Assembly (NCBI GenBank): GCA_009801015.1
Contig: VHZZ01000019.1
Location: forward strand, 81,809 to 145,808
DNA: 64,000 nucleotides
Reading direction: 5' to 3'
Source of the DNA: Silene noctiflora
Taxonomy: Eukaryota > Streptophyta > Magnoliopsida > Caryophyllales > Caryophyllaceae
Under the pieces are notes generated by a model. It was not told the DNA's origin and searched no databases. It worked only from the letters and a program-made list of their open reading frames with translations. Numbering within the stretch: position 1 is the stretch's first letter; the number at the start of each line of letters is the position of its first letter. This document shows, in pieces, positions 24,451-35,645 of this stretch. The translations under genes and the position numbers were made by a program.

Positions 24451-24883
24451 TATTTATTTTCACATGAAAATATAAATTTATTTGGAGTAGTATAATGTAC
24501 AAGTTAACATTATGGGGTAATCCTATTTCAATTAATGATTCTCGTATTTTATACTCCGTATCAAACATTGTTTAGAGAGGAAACCGTGAAAGTATTCGTT
24601 TTATAGCTAAAACGGTTCAAATGTCACAGTATTTACATAGATGGATAAAATGTTCTATTATTCTCTAGATATTATTTTTTTGTAGTTGTCTCATATATTC
24701 AAGTAGCCGAAGTAGGTAATATTTAACCCGTTTTAACTATAAAACGGAGACTACCGTCTAAAATAAGAATTTGCGTTGCATTCAGTAGCTTGAGCCAATG
24801 TACACAAAAGGCAGAGCATGCGTGTCTAGTTGTCTACATACTGAAGTTTGACTACTACATGGATGCTGAGTTCTTGTATACTC

Positions 24884-25223
24884 ATAATCCGTATTATTGC
24901 GTGAAACCGTCTTACAATGTAAAACTGCCCTCACTAATTACTTGTGAAATCTTGCATTGCAAATCTTTTTTTAAATAAAGAAAATTAGACGGATTCCTTG
25001 TAAGAAGACCAATCTATTTAAACATCGCGGTTTCTATAACCTGAAATATCGAATAAAATGGAATTGAGGGAGTACTTTCTACGTTCGTAAAGAGAACGCA
25101 TCATACGAGTAGCCCCAATATATCACATTTAGAAACGAGTGACTGTTAAGGTAACTGTTATAATTACGCCTTATACCTCAGAGACGAAATAATTTGTACA
25201 AAACATCCTACTTTAATCATATA
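24884..25223. repeat. Direct repeat A flanking the histone-fold gene
   Basis: Matches 27458-27806 in the same orientation and order. Shared phrases include 'taatccgtattattg', 'aaagaaaattagacggattc', 'aacatcgcg(g/a)tttctataac' and 'aataatttgtacaaaa', followed by 'catccta'. Copy B lacks or adds short pieces in the middle. Confidence 0.65.
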
Positions 25224-25451
25224 AAGGGGCGGAAATGTGGAATGATTTGAACTTAATATGATAAACATCGATTATGAAATGTAGTCGTTAGAACACAAAC
25301 CAACATTCATCGTAATTCCTAAAAGAAAAAGGCCTTCTTAATCTTGCACAGTGAAAATTACCTACGCTGCAGTAATGCTAACCTGGAATCTGAGTAGTAT
25401 CAATTAGATGATAGAAGTCCGGACCATCTGGGTGCGTGTGAAAATGCTAAC

Positions 25452-25566
25452 CCTGGTAGTGACTCAGCAGGATTTCGTACAGCTAATGCCTTCTCCGCTG
25501 CTGTTACTTTCCTGGTAGTGTCTCAGTAGGATTTCGTTCAGCTAATGCCTTCTCTGCTGTTACTTT
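25452..25566 (-). repeat. Tandem duplication of the 3' coding end of the histone-fold gene
   Basis: Two adjacent units, 25452-25510 (59 bp) and 25511-25566 (56 bp), differ by a few substitutions and one extra GCT-type triplet. The 56 bp unit shifts the frame, so translation reaches a stop (TAA at 25504-25506) just after entering the second unit. See the finding on this gene. Confidence 0.85.
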
Positions 25567-26211
25567 CTCCGGAATGAAATCTGAAAGGAAGTCAAACTGC
25601 TTTACTTTGCTGACAACTGAGGAGAGGTGCTTGTAGGCAACAAAGCTTTTACGATCTTCAACAGCACAGCCATAGGCATCTTCAGATAATAAGTCGATGA
25701 GCTTCTCAGAAGCTTTGTTGATGAGGAAAACAGCCTCACCGGTTATCTTACAGTCAAAGCCGTCACTCTTAATAATCCGAGTAATCCTAGCTGTAGGAAA
25801 TGCACAGTCCAAACCCTCTTCTTCATCCTTGTCAGTCTTCTCTTTCTTCCTCATTTTAACCACACCCACATTCACATTCACATTCTCATCTTCTCCCTTC
25901 CTCTTTTTCTCATCTTTTTCGGGTTTCAGCTTCGGTTGCTTTGGTTTTAGGGAACCATCAGAGACATTCTTCTTCTTCTTCTTTTCTGAGGGTGGTTTTT
26001 TTTGTTGATATTTAAGACCCAATATGGTGATATTTGTATGATCATCATCGGATTTGTGTTTTTCCTTAGATTTATGTTGGGTTGCTACGAGTAGTTTTTC
26101 ACCGGTTTTGGTTTTCTTCTCTGAGACGGTCGAGGCGGTGGCGTTGTTATCCTTCTTCTTCCTTGAGAAGGTCTTCTCAAATCTGTCTTTAGACTCCTTA
26201 CTGCTGCTCAT
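25504..26211 (-). CDS. Histone-fold nuclear protein, NF-YC10/DPB3-1 type
   Basis: A single 235-residue frame. The ATG at 26211 (MSSSKESK) is the first; the frame extends upstream only through non-ATG codons. Residues 1-145 are extremely lysine-rich and low-complexity, with several possible nuclear localisation signals. Residues 150-215 form a histone fold of the NF-YC/CHRAC15 class: FPTARITRIIKSDG, AVFLINKASEKLIDLL and YKHLSSVVSKVKQFDFLSDF, followed by IPEKVTAEKALAE. Arabidopsis At1g07980 (DPB3-1/NF-YC10), the closest relative by memory, pairs with an NF-YB-type partner in DNA polymerase epsilon or transcriptional co-activation. The last six codons come from a frameshifting tandem duplication. 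The minisatellite at 26,400 lies close upstream. Confidence 0.85.
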   Translation of the reverse strand: MSSSKESKDRFEKTFSRKKKDNNATASTVSEKKTKTGEKLLVATQHKSKEKHKSDDDHTNITILGLKYQQKKPPSEKKKKKNVSDGSLKPKQPKLKPEKDEKKRKGEDENVNVNVGVVKMRKKEKTDKDEEEGLDCAFPTARITRIIKSDGFDCKITGEAVFLINKASEKLIDLLSEDAYGCAVEDRKSFVAYKHLSSVVSKVKQFDFLSDFIPEKVTAEKALAERNPTETLPGK

Positions 26212-26399
26212 CTTCGTCCTTCGCCTTCTCACACTCAAGAACAGACACAAAGACAAGGTGGACGAGGTCTTATTTTTTAGGGCAAATCAGCCGGAAAGCA
26301 TTTCGAATTGGTGGTGTTGTAAGGCCTATCAGAATCAATATCAAAATCAAAATCAAAATTTTATAGGTTTATAGAACAATCTTACATAATAATTATGGG

Positions 26400-26830
26400 A
26401 CTAACCATCAATGAAAACAAGTCAAATTAACGAACACAATTCAATAACGATTAACGATTGATGAACACAGTACAAATCAAATTAACGATTGATGAACACA
26501 ATTCAAATTAATGAACACAATTCAAATTAACGAACACAATTCAAATTAACCATTAACGATTAATGAACATAAGTCAAATTAACGAACACAATTCAAATTA
26601 ACGAACACAATTCAAATTAACGATTAACGATTAATGAACAAGTCAAGTTAACGAACACAATTCAAATTAACGATTAATGAACACAATTCAAATTAACGAT
26701 TGATGAACACAGTACAGATCAAATTAACGATTAATGAACACAATTCAAATTAACGATTAACGATTAATGAACACAACTCAAATTAACGATTAATGAACAA
26801 AGTAAGAATCAAAAACTCAAATAATCTTCG
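26400..26830. repeat. Minisatellite of 'aacgaacacaattcaaatt' units
   Basis: About 20 imperfect copies of a 15-25 bp unit, made from 'attaacgattaatgaacaca' and 'attcaaattaacga', lie in direct order. The array sits about 190 bp upstream of the start codon of the minus-strand histone-fold gene, so it lies in or next to that gene's leader or promoter. No coding potential. Confidence 0.8.
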
Positions 26831-27457
26831 ATTAAATAAAAAACCTAATCTTTATGCACAAAAATTAACGAGCTGAAATCAAAATAACACAAATTCCTAA
26901 AGATTATATCTCGAAAAAATTACAGCACAAAAATGTTCATATCCGTATATTAAAACCGTATCGTAAATTAAAAGAATGATGAATCTACAATAACAAAAAA
27001 TCTTTAATTAAAAAAAAAAAAAAAGAATCAAATAATCTTTAATTATAGAAAGAATGATAGATCTAAACCTTCGTCAGAGAGGATGAATTCGTGCGACGGT
27101 GGAGAGAGGCAATTCTGTGGCCGGCGACTGGTGGTTGTCGCGGTGGAGCTCCCGGTGGCTATCGCCTGGTGCTTGTTGGTCGAATTTTTAGGGTTTTAAG
27201 TGAGAGGGTAAATGAGTGAGTGAATGTGAATTTGCGATTATGTGAGCGGTGAGCCTGATTGAATGTGAACGTGGACCCGGTTTTGATTTTTCCCGACTCG
27301 GAACCCGATACGGTTAATATACGGAATACGGAGTACATTGTAAAAACTGTAATTGAAACCGTATAACGTATCGTAGTCCGTATTATTGTGTGAAACCGTC
27401 GTTCAGTGTGAAAACCGTATTAATGTGTAAAATGGAATTTGTACAGGGAGCACATTG
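26831..27457. other. Probable upstream region with a GC-richer patch
   Basis: At 27085-27200 a GC-richer patch (gtggccggcgactggtggttg) contrasts with the AT-rich surroundings. It resembles a leader or first-exon remnant but has no supported protein. 'aaaccgt' fragments recur at 27330-27420. No gene is called. Confidence 0.35.
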
Positions 27458-27806
27458 TAATCCGTATTATTGTGGGAAACTGTCTTACAGTGTGAGACGA
27501 TTTTTTCACTGGTTACACAAGCACCCGTCATTACTTGTGTTACTTGTGATACCCCCACGGTGAGACGGTCTTAAAAGCATCTCTTTTCCAACAAAGAAAA
27601 TTAGACGGATTCCTTAAAAGAAGACCAACCCATTTTAACATCGCGATTTCTATAACGTGTAATTATCGAATAAAATGGAACGGAGGGAGTACGCTTAAAA
27701 GAACGAACATAGTAGTAGAAGAACAAACAGAAGAGTAGATTTTTTATGGCTATATACCCCAGAAACAAAATAATTTGTACAAAAACATCCTACATTAATC
27801 TTATAC
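27458..27806. repeat. Direct repeat B, next to the 3' end of the receptor kinase
   Basis: Partner of the repeat at 24884-25223, same orientation. It ends about 105 bp from the kinase stop codon, so its right end may lie in the kinase 3' UTR. It contains the additional piece 'ttacttgtgatacccccacg' that copy A lacks. Confidence 0.65.
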
Positions 27807-27912
27807 ATAGTTATGAGACAATTTCTACGATATTACTTCGACACGACACTTCACTTTAGACCAAAAAATTGTCGTGTCCAACCCTTGTAGTCGAGTCAGA
27901 GAAACATAGAGT

Positions 27913-30900
27913 TTATCGAGCAGAAGGTGTAATGCCACCGTTTGATAAATCTGGACTTTGTATTTCAAGGAAGCTAGTGAGCAATGTTTTTCTTGAAGAA
28001 TGTGCTTTAATACTTCCTGAAGACATGCTTTGGTTGTTCTCAAATCCTTTCTCTAACTTGATAGCATCTTGTATAGCCAATATGATTTCCTGCATTCTTG
28101 GTCGCGATATTCCGTGTTGCTCTACACATTGTATGGCAATTTCTGCTACTCTCCATACTGATTCCAGTTTCATGCTGTCTGATAGCAGAGGATCTATCAT
28201 GCTTCCGACGTCTCCTTTCCGTATCAATGACCGTGCCTATAATAAAGCATTTCAAGCGAATTAAACTGTTTGCAGATCTTCCCTTGTGAATTACAGTCAA
28301 TAAACAAATCTCGATGTATTTTTCATCATGAGATATTCAGAAACACAAGGGTGAGGCTGTGTACATATGGAACTCTCCCTTAGAGGCTAATACTTCTAAT
28401 ATGAACGATGCAAAAGTACGAGCGACTGAAAGTAAATTACTCTAATTTCAGGATCAGAAGCAAACATACCCAGTGAACAATATTCCAATCAATCCCATAA
28501 TCTTCTGTGACGGGTTTTCTTCCCGAAATGAGTTCCAAGAGAACAATACCGAAGCTATAAACATCACTTTTTTCAGTGAGCTGCTGATATGCATAATACC
28601 TACACAAAAATGTATGGAATCAGTTAGGCTCACACGCCGTGAACTTCTCAAGTCTTGGGAAGCTCATTTTTCGGCTTGTCCTACCGTAGGACCAGCACTA
28701 AGTTTTTGCAAAATGTTCGTCATACTTACTCTGGGTCAACGTAGCCTAAAGTTCCTTTAGCTACACTTGAAATGTGGGTGAGATCTTCGTCTGCCTGCCT
28801 TGAAAGTCCGAAATCTGCTACTTTGGCCCTCATATTTATATCTAGAAGGATGTTGCTAGTTTTTACATCTCTATGGATTATGCTAGGATTGCAACCTGTG
28901 TGCAAGTACTCGAGGCCTGTGCAAACCCATTTTGTGAGCATATGATAGCATGTTTTCAATACCATATCATGTAGAGAGAGCTAGAATACAAGTAATACCT
29001 TTAGCAGCATCTCCTGCTATTCGGAGACGAGTTGGCCAGTCTAGCTGCTTTTGTTTGACAGGATCTGTTGGATATGACATATACTCCATATTAGGCTAGA
29101 ATGTGTTTCCGTCTCTGACCTTACCACATAAATCATATAGACCAAATACAAAGTCTTATTCCGAAAACAATTTAGGCTCGACTAGCTTAGCTGGTAAGGT
29201 TATTGAAGTGATGGTACTAATGATGTGCGTTCAAAACCAGGAACCCTCAAAATAAGATGGTAAGCAGGAACCATCAAGATTGTCTTTGTTGGCCCCCTTA
29301 ACACCAAAGAGAAAAAGGATTCAGGTTCGGCTAATATGGATTGTAAACCATCAATATAGGGCTCAAGTGGAAAATTCAGGCATATACATTACGTAAAAAA
29401 AAAAGAAAAAAACAGGCACCGTGGATGTGATCTCGAAGTGTTCCATTGTGCATGTATTCATAAACCAGAATCCTGTGACTTGCTTCTTCACAATATCCAA
29501 TTAGAGGGACCAAATTTCTGTGATGAATTCTCGACAACAATGAAACCTGAAATAAGTTGATCGCTTAATAAGGTCGATTCAAGTGTATAGCTCCTCAAAC
29601 ACATGACTGAAATCTTTGGGTCGAGCTGAAAAGGCAGAACCAGTTTTATATTACCTCAGTTAAGAATTGCTTAGTTCCTTGGCTAGTTGGATCAGCTATG
29701 ATTTTAACTGCAACCTCTTTGCCATCCTTCATCTTTCCATAATAGACGATGCCAAAGCTTCCTTTTCCAATGTTCATCGAGTACTTATCAGTGGCTGCTT
29801 CTATTTCAGAGAGCTTAATGTAGCAAGCTACACCATCTTCCTTGATGTGTCCACCCTGTGCTAGAGAGTGCCCTATTCCCCGGGTACTTGTACGCAAGGA
29901 GCCACCTAATTCACATTAAACAGCTTTAATATCTGAAATATATTCCCCTTCACAGTATATGCCTCGGAAATGAATGAAAAACATATTAAACCTTTATGAT
30001 CATTTGTCTGCCTAGTCGCATTTCTTTTGTTTTTCCTCAATAGTAGCAGAATTGCTATGATAACAACTATAAGCAATCCAAGCAGCCCTACTGAAATTCC
30101 AATAATAAGCTTTGATCTTGCACTCAATTGTGTTCCCACCGTTAGCTTAGAATTGCCTTCAAAACTGTAAAAGAGGACGTAAATTTCAGAACAGGTGAGT
30201 TCTGTCACACAAAAGCATATATGAGACGATCTTAAAGGGTACTCTGAAGTTATCATTATTTGTTAGAAGAACACTCACTTGAACACTATTTTCTTGTTTA
30301 GCAAAGCCGACGGTATCCTGCCACTAAAACAGTTGTTCTGTATGTACCTGTCAAAGTAAATAAAAAAGAGCAGGAAATCACTTACTTTATTGTATGATTG
30401 TACCTAGTTTATACAGCTAAACTTGCATCGATTTTAACAAGCCTTACAGCTCGCTCAAACTTGGTAAATTTCCGAGGTAAGGAGGTAAAGATCCATTCAG
30501 TTTGTTGTTCTCTATATGCCTGTAATATAAGATAGATAATCTATGAGAACAGCATTAAGATGCTAATGACTTGTGATAGTGCCATGTACCGCTATAACTG
30601 TAACTTACAAAATCTTCAGGCTGATGAGGTTACTGATATCAGGAATGGGTCCAGTGAGGGAATTACCATCTAACCACCTGCACAATTTGATTATGAATGT
30701 AAAAACCCGAGTTAGGCATTCGACGCTTGGACACTTCATTTTAAGCCAATAAACATGATCTTTGTTTAGACAAATCATCAGATGGAGACCCACTCATGTC
30801 CGACACTTTTAATGAAGGCAGGGTGACATAATATACGAAGTAGCATATACTTACAATTCCATCAGTGCATCCATACTCTGAATCTCAGATGGTAAAGCAC

Positions 30901-33597
30901 CCGTCAGATTCTTCCTTGATAAACGTCTGTACAAAATCAAGAGGATGTTAAAAGAATATGATGCTTCATGAAAAAAAAAAAATGCTTGTTCAATTTACTT
31001 GTCTATATTCATGGCCCAATCATATTAATGATCGCAGCAACTGGTATGCGAATTGCTGTGACTTACATTCCAGTAATTCGTGGTGGTGAAGTTACGCTGC
31101 AGATTACCCAGTCCCAGTGCACTGGAGTGCAAGGATCTCCTGCATCTTGTGTTGCAAGACTGACAGGCAACATGGCACGGATGGCATTCAGGGCAATCAC
31201 TACCGAGTACCGACAGATAATAACATCAACATTATCAGCAAGTCAGTCTCCTGAAATTATTACAGTGGATTCAAAGGAGAATTTGTGATTTGGACAGAAA
31301 ACCTACCATCTTCAGCATCAGTCTTAGAGCCAATCTGCAGATATTTGCTAATCTCTATCGCATTGAGGATTGGACCCTTTGTAGAGTCCTCGGTCTGAAC
31401 AAACGAAAACGACAGAACAAAATCAAGGGTAATATTCATGTAGCTAGGTTCATACAGCTTGTAGGTTCCATTAGCATTCTCTGCTATATTCACAACTGCA
31501 TTGCTGTAATCAGGCACATAAGGTTGTAACATCCTGAATTTTCGAGTCTCGTTGGATTTCAAACTTTCAATCTCAGCAAAATACGCAAATGCCCGAGCAT
31601 TGGCAGGAAAATCATCTAGGGTTAGCCTGTAGCTCAAGTTCCCTTCAGTGCCAACTACTGCTGTTTGCATCACTTTAACTGGTGGATACTCTCTTGTGTT
31701 CACTTCTATGTCCTTGGTTGTGTTAATCTTTTCGGTACCAGGAGCTACCCCTACTAAAAAATTCGGCCTTTTAACTTGATCCGATTCCCATATTCGATCA
31801 TATGGGTCATCTGGGTACCTTAATAAGAAAAGCTACTGTCAAGCAATTTGAAGTTGTACACATTATTGACCGAATGTCAAGTTTCAGACAAATGTACCAG
31901 AAACAAAATGAAGAGGAGCAACGTAAATCGATCCATACCTAACGGCATCTTTTGATGGAGCACCAAAGTTGACTCTAGCAGAAACCTTCAAGTAGAAATC
32001 ATCCTCATAATCAGTAGCATACATAGAAAGATTCAATGGTCGGAGCTCCAATGTCGAGATGAAAGGAGAACCAGTAGCAGCACAACAAAGACAAACATCA
32101 ACAGAATTAGACGGCGCCCTAATAATCATTTCTTCAACATAAGTTCTTGAACCATCAAATACAGTCACAGTAGCCCACTTAGTTGCATCCAGATACAGCT
32201 GAAAACTCGGATATGCACCCACATTTCCCGGTGTACCATACAAAAAAGTAGCCCTAACAAGATATCTCCTTCTTTCTTGGGTGTATAATGTATAGCAGTA
32301 TTTCCTGTCATCTGTCGGAAAATCCCTTCTTTTTTGGTAAGGTTCCGAATCTGCACTCGGGTTTTGTACTACATCTACTGATTTTCCATGGCTCATCATT
32401 CCTGTGTCTGAAATCCATTCTAGTCCTGTTCTTTTGTCTGTGTAATTACTTGATCCTCCACAGTCTATGCTGATAAACTCTGCATAAATACCGCGAATCA
32501 TTTAGGATCGGCTAACTTGAATCATCTGATTACAAAATTGTCGACCAACTGATAATCAGTGTTCAAAACCCGTCTACATCATCATAATCCTTCCACTTTT
32601 TTTACTCAAAAGATCATGCTACTCTGGTGCAATTTAAACTCTATTTCAAAGTTCAAACTCGCGAATTAAGATGAGATTGAGGTTTGAACACTAAACTTGG
32701 TACTCAAAATATTCGCCAATTAATCAATTATCCAACAAGTGCAACAAAATTACCCCAGTTACCTCAATATTATGTTAAAACTTGAAAAGCGAGTCCCTCT
32801 TAACAACAACATTACCCCAGTGACCTCAAGGTAAGGACGTCAAATGTACGCAAAATCTCAAGATTCTCAACCCCTCCCAATTCCCAACTCAACATAACAC
32901 CACCAGCACCACTACCAACACGACTACACAAGAGTGCAAGGGCAGTACAATATCGGAGGTAAGGGGATTCGAACCTAAGCCCTATTGTACCCTATACCTC
33001 AATGTTACCACTAGCCTAGAACCTCCTTGGTACTCTAATACTCCCTCCGTCCCGGTCATTTGTTGTCCTATTCCATTTTTGGGTGTCTCAATGAGTTGTT
33101 GTCCTTTCTATTTTAGGATTGTATTTCACGAGTAATTTGATCTTTCACATTCAATTTAGTCTATTTCTCATCTTATAATTGACTCTCTCCTATTTCCTTG
33201 GTTTTTGTGCCAAAACCAAAGGACAACTAATGACGGGACGGAGGGAGTATCAAACATATGACAAAGCAAGTATCCCTCATTCCCTCCGTCCCAATAATTT
33301 GTTTACCTTTTAAAATACCCTAACAGTAATAAACATAATATAAAAGGTAAACAAATGACCTAGACAAAAACAACCATGAATGTAATAAGGTAAAAGCATG
33401 TACCCTTTTCTTTCAGCCATTTGTTTACCTTTTAAGTTACGTCTCATACCCCCTCGTAATAAATATTAAAGGTAAATAAATGACTGAGACGGAAAGAGTA
33501 CGATATTACAGTATATGTTTTACTTACCAGTGAGTTGAGACAAAGCAAGTGAAGCATAGAAGAGAAGCAAAACCAAGACATGAAAACAAGAACCCAT
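27913..33597 (-). CDS. Malectin-like LRR receptor-like serine/threonine kinase, At1g67720 type
   Basis: Fifteen minus-strand exons, 5' to 3': 33528-33597, 31939-32479, 31307-31818, 31067-31199, 30855-30926, 30609-30677, 30448-30519, 30279-30347, 29992-30164, 29655-29905, 29420-29546, 28999-29064, 28730-28916, 28470-28599 and 27913-28236. All phases agree and give 931 residues (At1g67720 is about 929). A signal peptide (residues 1-22) is followed by a malectin-like domain (about 25-370) with [14 protein letters not shown] and [12 protein letters not shown]. Then come a [11 protein letters not shown] cap and about four LRRs, the central ones encoded on 69-72 bp exons. A membrane span lies at about 532-555. 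The kinase has GKGSFG (617-622), Lys638, HRD with Asp735, and DFG at 753, so it looks catalytically complete and of the RD type. It acts at the plasma membrane; ligand unknown. Intron 1 is filled with Stowaway elements and intron 11 holds a SINE. Confidence 0.95.
29172..29412 (+). mobile_element. tRNA-derived SINE in an intron of the receptor kinase
   Basis: The head resembles a tRNA promoter: an A-box-like 'tagcttagctggtaagg' and, about 35 bp on, a B-box-like 'gcgttcaaaacc'. The element ends in an A-rich tail (29394-29412). It is antisense to the gene. The tail ends only about 8 bp from the 5' splice site of this intron (exon edge 29420). A clear target-site duplication could not be picked out. 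Confidence 0.55.
33041..33247. mobile_element. Stowaway MITE
   Basis: Perfect ends CTCCCTCCGTCCC and GGGACGGAGGGAG, flanked by TA on each side (33039-33040 and 33248-33249). Subterminal 'ggacaactaatgac' pairs with 'gtcatttgttgtcc' in reverse complement, with some mismatch. It lies in intron 1 of the receptor kinase gene. Confidence 0.88.
33280..33500. mobile_element. Two short Stowaway-like elements in series
   Basis: The first (about 33280-33366) opens with ccctccgtcccaataatttg and closes with 'ggtaaacaaatgacctagac'. The second (about 33405-33500) opens with 'cagccatttgtttacc' and closes with 'ggtaaataaatgactgagac'. Both are 85-95 bp and of the same family as the element at 50968. They lie in intron 1 of the receptor kinase gene, close to its first exon. 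Confidence 0.6.
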
Positions 33598-33703
33598 TAA
33601 AACAACTCTTGAAGTTTTATGCTTGTTTCAGTATTTGAATAACAAACATTTTGTTTGTTTACACTTTGGTTTTTTGTGCTTTATTATTTTTTCAACTTTT
33701 TTC

Positions 33704-33705
<2 letters not shown>

Positions 33706-33748
<43 letters not shown>

Positions 33749-33749
33749 C
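33706..33749. repeat. (TTA)n microsatellite upstream of the receptor kinase
   Basis: About 14 uninterrupted ATT/TTA triplets, roughly 110 bp upstream of the kinase start codon on the minus strand, so within the promoter or leader. Confidence 0.85.
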
Positions 33750-33854
33750 TCACTTTAATTTTTATGATGTTTAAATAGACTGAGATAGTGAGCAATGTTC
33801 ATTCACGGCTCCTTAATCTCAGCTTTATTTAATTAAATATAATAATTCACAAAT

Positions 33855-34030
33855 TCTCATTGAAAACGGCACTATCCGTCACAAGCTGAAGACGGGTATC
33901 GCCCCTCTTACAATATGCAAGTGATATTATTTATGAGGTGTTCCATTTCTCCTTCACTTGTCTTATTGTGAGAGGGGCATTATCCGTTTTTAACTTGTAA
34001 CGGATAATGTTCGTCACAAACAATACGCTT
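33855..34030. mobile_element. GACGG foldback MITE, copy 2
   Basis: The left arm carries 'cactatccgtcacaagctga' and the right arm 'taacttgtaacggataatgt'. 'cccctctta(c)aa' pairs with 'ttgtgagagggg'. Noncoding. Confidence 0.65.
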
Positions 34031-34182
34031 CGATAATAATTATGCATGTTAAGTATTGGAATCTGCTTTTTTTTTTTTGGGATAAAGTTAATTTGTTTGG
34101 TGTTTTTGGGTTCACTTTTTTATTTTTCCTTTGCTTTATTAAAGAATAGTATATCATGTTGCTTTAAAGTAAATTTAGCAAT

Positions 34183-34352
34183 TCTCATTTGTGACGGAAG
34201 GTATCAGTCACTTTGAGAAGACGGGTACCAAATTGTGAGACAAAAGACCCATGAGAGGAGAGAGGAAAGCAAGTGGAGGGGTGCCCCCACCTTTTGCTTT
34301 ATTCGTTTTGTGAGTGGCATTACCCGTCACAAATACCGACCCGTCACAAAGG
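34183..34352. mobile_element. GACGG foldback MITE, copy 3
   Basis: The left arm is 'ttctcatttgtgacggaagg' and the right arm 'cccgtcacaaataccgaccc', then 'gtcacaaaggaga'. The arms are more diverged than in copy 2. Noncoding. Confidence 0.55.
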
Positions 34353-35224
34353 AGACGCTTTGAAGTAAATTATGGACCATGGGTTTGAAAGAGCATATTT
34401 AGTAAATTATCGCAAATTCTCATTTAAGATCATCATGTGTTGTCTTTACTTTAAGAGGGATAAGTATTATATATATAAGACAAAAATAAAATGCATTAAG
34501 ATTAATAAATCGTTTATCTTATCTATGCAAGTTGAGTATTATTTGACCAGTTTTATTCTTATCCGTCCTAAAGAAAACCTATTGTTAGAATTTATATCCC
34601 TTGATTCCCTTCGATGGTCCTGATTCTTAATTAGACTGAATAGAGTTAAGTTAACTTGGATGAAGTGGAAGTAAAAATTAATTTGAACACGGTTGAGTTA
34701 AATCAAGCTGAATTAAACTGAATTGAGCTAAGTTAAGCTGAACTGAACTAAACTACATTGAGATAAGCTGAACTAAATTGACTGAATAAAGCAAATATGA
34801 ACTGAAATGAGTCGAAATTAAGCCAAAAAGATCGAGGCATATCATAGGTATCCCGAGTATTATTTGATAATAAAAACATGATTTTTCTTTACAAAATTAG
34901 AGAAATTCCTATTTTAATATTATTAGAAGCTGCAAATTAATAAATTACTTATCATAGTACTTTAAATTCATTACCTTGTTTATCTCATTGGCACTTTGAC
35001 AAATATTTTATCCACTATACATTGTTTATTTGGTTGAAAAATGTATTTACGAAATATTAAATATATCATACAACGTACTATATATGTAATTACTCACATA
35101 TTGTTTGATAGTTTTTTATAGTCGAATATATTATAAATTTCAATAATTGAATACTATTTTTTTTTATAATATAGTAATATACTTTTTATACAAAGGCATA
35201 GACAACTTTATAATCAAACAAAGC
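34353..35224. other. Intergenic, no gene recognised
   Basis: AT-rich. From about 34640 to 34800 it carries simple alternations of 'aagctgaactgaactaaa', the reverse-orientation relative of the 'cagttcaattcagttcag' tracts at 38560 and 39600. No coding frame with family resemblance. Confidence 0.45.
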
Positions 35225-35410
35225 ATCTTGTTTGTGACGGATAATATTCGTTACAAGCTGAAGACGGATAGTGCCCCTCTCATAATAAGACAAGTGGGAG
35301 GCAGGTGGGGAGAAATGGAGTACTCCATAAATAGTGTCACTTGCATATTATAAGAGGAACACTATCTGTCGTTAACTTGTGACGGATATTGTCTCTCTTC
35401 AACGAGAATC
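35225..35410. mobile_element. GACGG foldback MITE, copy 4
   Basis: The left arm includes 'tgtgacggataatattcgtt' and 'gacggatagtgcccctctca'. The right arm includes 'aacactatctgtcgttaact' and 'tgtgacggatattgtctctc'. Hairpin layout as in copy 2. Confidence 0.65.
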
Positions 35411-35645
35411 TGTGACAATCAAATCACCACAAGTATTCCATAAAACATAAGACCAATTAACTCAAAAGTCTTCAAAGAAATCTTGAGTGGGTCCTTTAAA
35501 CTAATTCTAAAGTACTTGCATCTTGATTCTTGCATTCAATATGATTATTTTTGTTTAAAAATGATTTTGGTGAAAAGTTCAATAGTTCATGAAGAAAGGC
35601 AGAACTTGCACACTTTAATAAATGTTAAAATAGTTTATATATTTA

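Noticed and set aside
24296-24568. 90-codon frame with repeated CTP motifs
   Set aside because: It lies over the right arm of the Mutator-like MITE and only translates the arm's repeated phrases.
26400-26830. CRISPR-like array
   Set aside because: Short unequal repeats without regular unique spacers in a plant nuclear context; it is a minisatellite.
32930-33030. Possible tRNA gene ('gggattcgaacctaag')
   Set aside because: Only a B-box-like fragment. No cloverleaf could be formed, and similar fragments occur in other repeats of the window.
27913-33597. Receptor kinase as a fragmented pseudogene
   Set aside because: The broken appearance of separate reading frames is explained by 14 introns. 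Every junction keeps phase and the kinase residues are intact.
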